NCBI GenBank assembly: GCA_027486405.1 | Contig: JAIXPD010000095.1 | Location: forward strand, 62,001-126,000 | Source of the DNA: Azospirillum sp. | GTDB lineage: Bacteria > Pseudomonadota > Alphaproteobacteria > Azospirillales > Azospirillaceae | Direction: 5' to 3' | DNA: 64,000 bases | Part shown: in pieces, positions 60,801 through 64,000 of the stretch | Numbering within the stretch: position 1 is the stretch's first letter | How the letters are laid out: each line of letters starts with the position of its first letter | Notes under the pieces: generated by a model | The model's database searches: none | Told to the model about the DNA's origin: nothing | Seen by the model: only the letters and a program-made list of their open reading frames with translations | Program-made: the position numbers and the translations under genes

Positions 60801-62099
60801 TCACGGCAGGCCGGGCAACAGCAGCGCGCGGACCAGACCGACGCCCGCCCCGGCCAGCACCACCCAATGCATCGCCAGTGTCCAGCGGGTCAGCGCCAGC
60901 AGCGCCGCTGCCGCCAGCCCCCAGGCCAGCGGGTCGGGCCGCCCGTCGGGCAGCAGCACCGCAGCACCCAGATAGACGCCCAGATTCAGGATGACGCCGA
61001 CCACCGCCGCCGCGATCGCCCCCAGCGCCCCCGCCGCCGCACGGTTGCGGATCAGGCGTTCGACATAGGGGGCACCGGCGAAGATAAACAGGAAGCAGGG
61101 CAGGAAGGTGACGTGCGTGGTCAGCGCCGCCGCCAGCGTGCCCGCCAGCGCGGGCGGCAGCGCGCCCGGATGGTTCCAGCCCGCGAAGAAGCCGACATAC
61201 TGCGTGACCAGGATCAGCGGCCCCGGCGTGGTTTCGGCCAGCGCCAGCCCGTCCACCATCTCGCGCGGGGTCAACCAGCCATAGACCTCCACCGCCTGCT
61301 GCGCGATGTAGGGCAACACGGCGTAGGCCCCGCCGAAGGTGACGAAGGCCGCCTTGGTGAACAGCGCCGTCACCCCCAGCCAGGGATCGCGCCCCAGCGC
61401 CAGCAGCGCCGCCGCCACCGGGACCAGCCACAGCGCGGCGCAGATCAGCAGCAGGCGCAGCAGCCACGCCGCGCCCGGCGGGGTGTCGCCCGTCAGGTGA
61501 TGGTTGTCGGGCGGGTGGGGGTGGGTGAACCAGTGGAACCCGCGCGCCGCCGCCACCGCGCCGACCAGCCCCGCCGTGCCGATCACCAGCGGAAAGGGCA
61601 GGTGCAAGACGAACAGCGCCAGGAAGGCCACCGCCGCCAGCGTCACCCCTGGCGCGCCGGTCAACGTCCGGCGGCCCATGCGCCACACCGCCGCCAGCAC
61701 GATGGCGACCACCACCGGCTTGATCCCGTCGAACAGCGCGCCAACCAATCCGGCGTCGCCGTGCGCGGCGGCCAGCCAGGACAGCAGCAGCAGCAGCAGC
61801 GCGCCGGGCAGCACGAACAGCCCGCCCGCGACCAGCCCACCGCGCACCCCGTGCAGCCGCCAACCGACATAGGTGGCCAGTTGCTGGGCTTCCGGCCCCG
61901 GCAGCAGCATGCAGAAATTCAGCGCGTGCAGAAAGCGCGTCTGGTCGATCCAGCCGCGCCGGTCCACCAGTTCGCTTTGCATCATCGCGATCTGTCCGGC
62001 GGGGCCGCCGAAGCTGGTCAGTCCCAAGCGCAGCCAATAGAGGCAGAACGCGCCGAAGGGCACAGGGGCGGAGGTGGGGGGAGTGTGGGGCTGGCTCAT
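60801..62099 (-). CDS. chrA: chromate transporter, ChrA family (long-chain form)
   Basis: A 432-residue membrane protein made of two homologous halves, each with the CHR signature: FGGPAGQIAMM and LLPGPEAQQLATYVGW in the first half, FGGAYAVLPYI and ETTPGPLILVTQYVGF in the second. About ten to twelve hydrophobic segments are visible. ChrA exports chromate (and perhaps sulfate), giving resistance. Length is normal for the bidomain class. No chrB regulator lies nearby, so basal transport of another anion is possible. Confidence 0.92.
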   Translation of the reverse strand: MSQPHTPPTSAPVPFGAFCLYWLRLGLTSFGGPAGQIAMMQSELVDRRGWIDQTRFLHALNFCMLLPGPEAQQLATYVGWRLHGVRGGLVAGGLFVLPGALLLLLLSWLAAAHGDAGLVGALFDGIKPVVVAIVLAAVWRMGRRTLTGAPGVTLAAVAFLALFVLHLPFPLVIGTAGLVGAVAAARGFHWFTHPHPPDNHHLTGDTPPGAAWLLRLLLICAALWLVPVAAALLALGRDPWLGVTALFTKAAFVTFGGAYAVLPYIAQQAVEVYGWLTPREMVDGLALAETTPGPLILVTQYVGFFAGWNHPGALPPALAGTLAAALTTHVTFLPCFLFIFAGAPYVERLIRNRAAAGALGAIAAAVVGVILNLGVYLGAAVLLPDGRPDPLAWGLAAAALLALTRWTLAMHWVVLAGAGVGLVRALLLPGLP

Positions 62100-62308
62100 G
62101 CCCCCAGCCTTACCACAGCCGGGTTGCGGCCACAGCCGGTTCCGTCCACTGGCCCCATCATGCGAAAGGCCCCCATCATGCGAAAGACGGAGACGCGTGG
62201 GGCAGGCTTGGCCGTTTGCAAGGGGTGTTTTCCGTCAATGGGATGCTACACTCCTTATCGAGTGCACCGCCGCATGCGGGTGGTGCGGCGCAGCGGGGAT
62301 GAGTGAGG

Positions 62309-63262
62309 ATGATGGCATCAGCGTTTCGTCGGACGGCGACGGGGGCTTTCCGCCGGTCGGCGGCGGTCGGCGTTCTGTTTGGCGCGGCGGTGGCTCTCGC
62401 GGTGGCGCTGCCGGCCCCCGTGCGGGCCGCGTTGGGGGTGCACGCCGAAGAGATCGTGCGGTTTCCCTCGCAGGATGGCGACCTGACCGGCGGTGTGCCG
62501 ACGACGCTGACCGGGCGTTTGTTGCGGCCGACGGGCAACGGGCCGCACCCGTCGGTGGTGCTGCTGCACGGGTGCAGCGGGCTTTACGCCAAGAACACCG
62601 GGCGGGTGTCGTCGCGTCATGTCTGGTGGGCGACGATGCTCCAGCAGCAGGGCTACGCCGTGCTGATGGTGGACAGTTTCGGCCCGCGCGGCGTCACCGA
62701 CGTCTGTTCCGGCCCGTTGAAGGACCGCCCGGTGCGGTCGGGCATGGAACGCAAGCGCGACGCCTGGGCCGCACTGGCCTATCTGCGCGGCCGTCCCGAT
62801 CTGGACCGCGAGCGCATCGCCCTGATGGGCTGGTCGCAGGGCGGCGGGACCGTGCTGTCGGCCTTTGGTGCGGGGCAGGATGGCCCGGCGGGCAAGGAGG
62901 GGGGCGGCTATCGCGCCGCCATCGCCTTCTACCCCGGCTGCAAATCGCCGCTGAAGAACGAGGATTGGCAGCCCGACGGGCCGCTGTTGCTGCTGGTCGG
63001 CGAAAAGGACGATTGGACCCCGGTCCAACCCTGTCTGGATCTGGTCAAGCGCGACGGGGTGAAGGAGCGGACGGAGCTGGTCGTCTACCCCAACGCCTAT
63101 CACGGCTTCGACGCGCCCGACGCGCCGGTGCGCAAGCGCAAGGATCTCGCCACCGCCCCGACCGGGACCGCCCATGTCGGCACGAACGAGGACGCGCGCC
63201 AGGATTCCATCGCGCGCGTGCGCGCCTTCCTCCAGGAGCAGTTGAAGGCCGGGCGGGGGTAA
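62309..63262 (+). CDS. secreted dienelactone-hydrolase-family alpha/beta hydrolase
   Basis: A 317-residue protein with a signal peptide (basic start then GVLFGAAVALAVALPAPV, ending VRAAL) and an alpha/beta-hydrolase fold. Visible are the oxyanion region VVLLHGCSGL, the nucleophile elbow GWSQGGGT (Ser), an Asp in VGEKDDWTP and a His in YPNAYHGFD, together a complete triad. It belongs to the dienelactone-hydrolase group, whose exported members cleave unknown esters. The start is ATG 62309 (alternatives 62303 GTG, 62312 ATG). The gene ends exactly at the left border of the third inverted-repeat element, whose 10-bp duplication covers the stop codon. Confidence 0.88.
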   Translation: MMASAFRRTATGAFRRSAAVGVLFGAAVALAVALPAPVRAALGVHAEEIVRFPSQDGDLTGGVPTTLTGRLLRPTGNGPHPSVVLLHGCSGLYAKNTGRVSSRHVWWATMLQQQGYAVLMVDSFGPRGVTDVCSGPLKDRPVRSGMERKRDAWAALAYLRGRPDLDRERIALMGWSQGGGTVLSAFGAGQDGPAGKEGGGYRAAIAFYPGCKSPLKNEDWQPDGPLLLLVGEKDDWTPVQPCLDLVKRDGVKERTELVVYPNAYHGFDAPDAPVRKRKDLATAPTGTAHVGTNEDARQDSIARVRAFLQEQLKAGRG

Positions 63263-63266
63263 ACAG

Positions 63267-63721
63267 CAGGGCAATTGCTGAGAGCAGATCGCGTTAAATC
63301 GGGATCGATTTGACGCGTGAAGATGCTCGATAAACAAAGTCATAGAGCGCCGTGGACTGTTTCATGTTTTGAGCACGGCGCTCTAGAGCAGATCGTGTTA
63401 AATCGGGATCGATTTGACGCGTGAAGATGCTCGATAAACAAAGTCATAGAGCGCCGTGGACTGTTTCATGTTTTGAGCGCGGCGCTCTAAACGGGCGATC
63501 ATCCTCATGCAAACAAGAACAGACACGGATTTCACGGACAAAGTAAGGGATTGCACGGATCTTCATCCTCAATCGCTTCACCCATCCTGTCACGAAGTTT
63601 GTCGCAAGCTCGCAAACAGGATGACTCCGAGACACGTTCCGCGAAATCCGTGAAAAAATCCGTGAAATTCGTGGCGAATCTTGTTCAGGTCGGGCGCGTG
63701 ATGATTCAAGCGATTGCCCTG
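63267..63721. mobile_element. inverted-repeat element, copy 3 (MITE-like), interrupted by a tandem repeat
   Basis: The right end is TTCAAGCGATTGCCCTG (63705-63721). The left end CAGGGCAATTGCT (63267-63279) is cut off by an inserted tandem repeat, after which the element resumes at AACGGGCGATCATCC (63489 on), matching copy 2. Flanking 10-mers GGGTAAACAG (63257-63266) and GGGTGAACGG (63722-63731) agree at eight positions, an aged target duplication. Without the 208-bp insertion the element is 247 bp, almost the length of copy 1. The interior has the same CTTGCGACAAAC-type core (reverse strand) and AATCCGTGA units. Confidence 0.8.
63281..63488. repeat. two tandem 104-bp repeats nested in inverted-repeat element copy 3
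   Basis: Units 63281-63384 and 63385-63488 are nearly identical (for example GATCGCGTT against GATCGTGTT). Each contains two imperfect hairpins: GAGCAGATC to GATGCTC, and AGAGCGCCG to CGGCGCTCT. Palindromic units of this kind are common intergenic repeats in alphaproteobacteria. Here they interrupt an older element, so they arrived later. Confidence 0.8.
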
Positions 63722-63750
63722 GGGTGAACGGGAACAAAGCGCAGGACCCA

Positions 63751-63789
63751 AAAGAGAAGGCGCGGCATCAAAGAGACGCCGCGCCTTCT
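63751..63789 (-). terminator. Rho-independent terminator after greA
   Basis: On the reverse strand AGAAGGCGCGGC and its complement form a 12-bp stem (63755-63766 with 63778-63789) with an 11-base loop, followed by TTT, about 50 bases past the greA stop. Confidence 0.75.
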
Positions 63790-63841
63790 GCAAACCATAA
63801 TCTGGCAAAACCCAGTCTGGAAAGCTCCAGACGGTCAGACC

Positions 63842-64000
63842 TCAGCGGAACTCCACCGAGACGATTTCGTACAGCTTGGAGCCGCCCGGGGTGGACACCT
63901 CCACGCTGTCGCCGACCGCCTTGTTGATCAGCGCGCGGGCCAGCGGGGCCTGGATCGACAGGCGACCGTTCTTGATGTCGCTCTCGTCCTGACCAACGAT
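63842..64000 (-). CDS. greA: transcription elongation factor GreA, 3' part (gene runs off the window)
   Basis: The reverse strand encodes 52 C-terminal residues, including VGQDESDIKNGRLSIQAPLA, ALINKAVGDSVEV and TPGGSKLYEIVSVEF before a TGA stop. This is the FKBP-like C-terminal domain of GreA, which binds RNA polymerase and helps restart backtracked complexes. The N-terminal coiled coil lies beyond base 64000. A hairpin terminator follows the stop. Identification is firm. Confidence 0.93.
   Translation of the reverse strand: MVGQDESDIKNGRLSIQAPLARALINKAVGDSVEVSTPGGSKLYEIVSVEFR

Noticed and set aside
63444..63737. Reverse-strand frame of 97 codons through element copy 3
   Set aside because: Reads through palindromic repeats; the repeated FTDF/RISRIF-type peptides arise from the 9-bp unit in all copies.

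Overview
The window is high-GC (mostly about 70% by eye) and reads as a chromosomal stretch from an alphaproteobacterium, most likely of the order Rhodospirillales. The support is the combination of the aerobic cobaltochelatase genes cobS/cobT with a J-domain gene and bolA, a RegB/RegA redox pair, a FYDLN-acid protein, an ELM1-like protein, an aroA-cmk-rpsA operon, and several chemotaxis and c-di-GMP genes. I cannot name a genus from the sequence alone.

Layout. 1-2.6 kb: 5' part of rplU, tRNA-Ser(CGA), and a divergent oxidoreductase/TetR pair with two TetR-type operators. 2.7-11.1 kb: cobT, an inserted inverted-repeat cassette carrying a GxxExxY (PD-(D/E)XK-like) gene, cobS, J-domain gene, bolA, ribbon-helix-helix (RHH), DUF2889 and CBS genes, then aroK-aroB. 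11.4-16.5 kb: a small membrane protein and a secreted protein coupled to xerD, an AT-rich inverted-repeat element, and aceB. 16.5-18.9 kb: a type II-like restriction-modification cassette with its own RHH regulator. 19-28 kb: accA, MAPEG, Crp/Fnr and DUF2892 genes, regB-regA, an ABC-2 transporter operon split by a mazEF-like toxin-antitoxin pair, lpxD and trmJ. 28-38 kb: signalling genes (a large hybrid kinase, a diguanylate cyclase, a single-domain response regulator, an HD-type protein), LysE and VUT transporters. 38-42.8 kb: rpsA, cmk, aroA and the FYDLN gene. 42.9-47.4 kb: tRNA-Ala(GGC) followed by an accessory region with two unrecognised glycine-rich membrane-type genes and an Mrr-like nuclease. 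47.4-64 kb: EF-G-like GTPase, single-Cache protein plus chemoreceptor, dps, trxB, a large unknown protein, PadR/DUF2218, two 2-oxoglutarate oxygenases, ELM1, Lrp, ChrA, a hydrolase, and the 3' end of greA.

The most unusual content is a set of inverted-repeat elements. Three copies (33570-33817, 52322-52585, 63267-63721) share ends CAGGGCAATCGCTTGAA / TTCAAGCGATTGCCCTG (the third has a diverged left end), an interior rich in a 9-bp unit AATCCGTGA, and each is bordered by a different 10-bp direct repeat. They therefore look like true transposed, gene-less elements. A fourth element (4609-5091) is built from the same 9-bp unit but has different ends. It encloses a PD-(D/E)XK-like gene whose start and stop codons lie inside the repeats, and it separates cobS from cobT. 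A fifth (14580-14804) has inverted ends made of a related 10-bp unit and a very AT-rich core, and it supplies the last codons of xerD. The second notable candidate is the two-gene membrane-protein locus next to tRNA-Ala and an Mrr-like nuclease.

All calls come from reading the sequence. No database search was possible, so family names rest on recognised motifs and the positions of individual domains are approximate.
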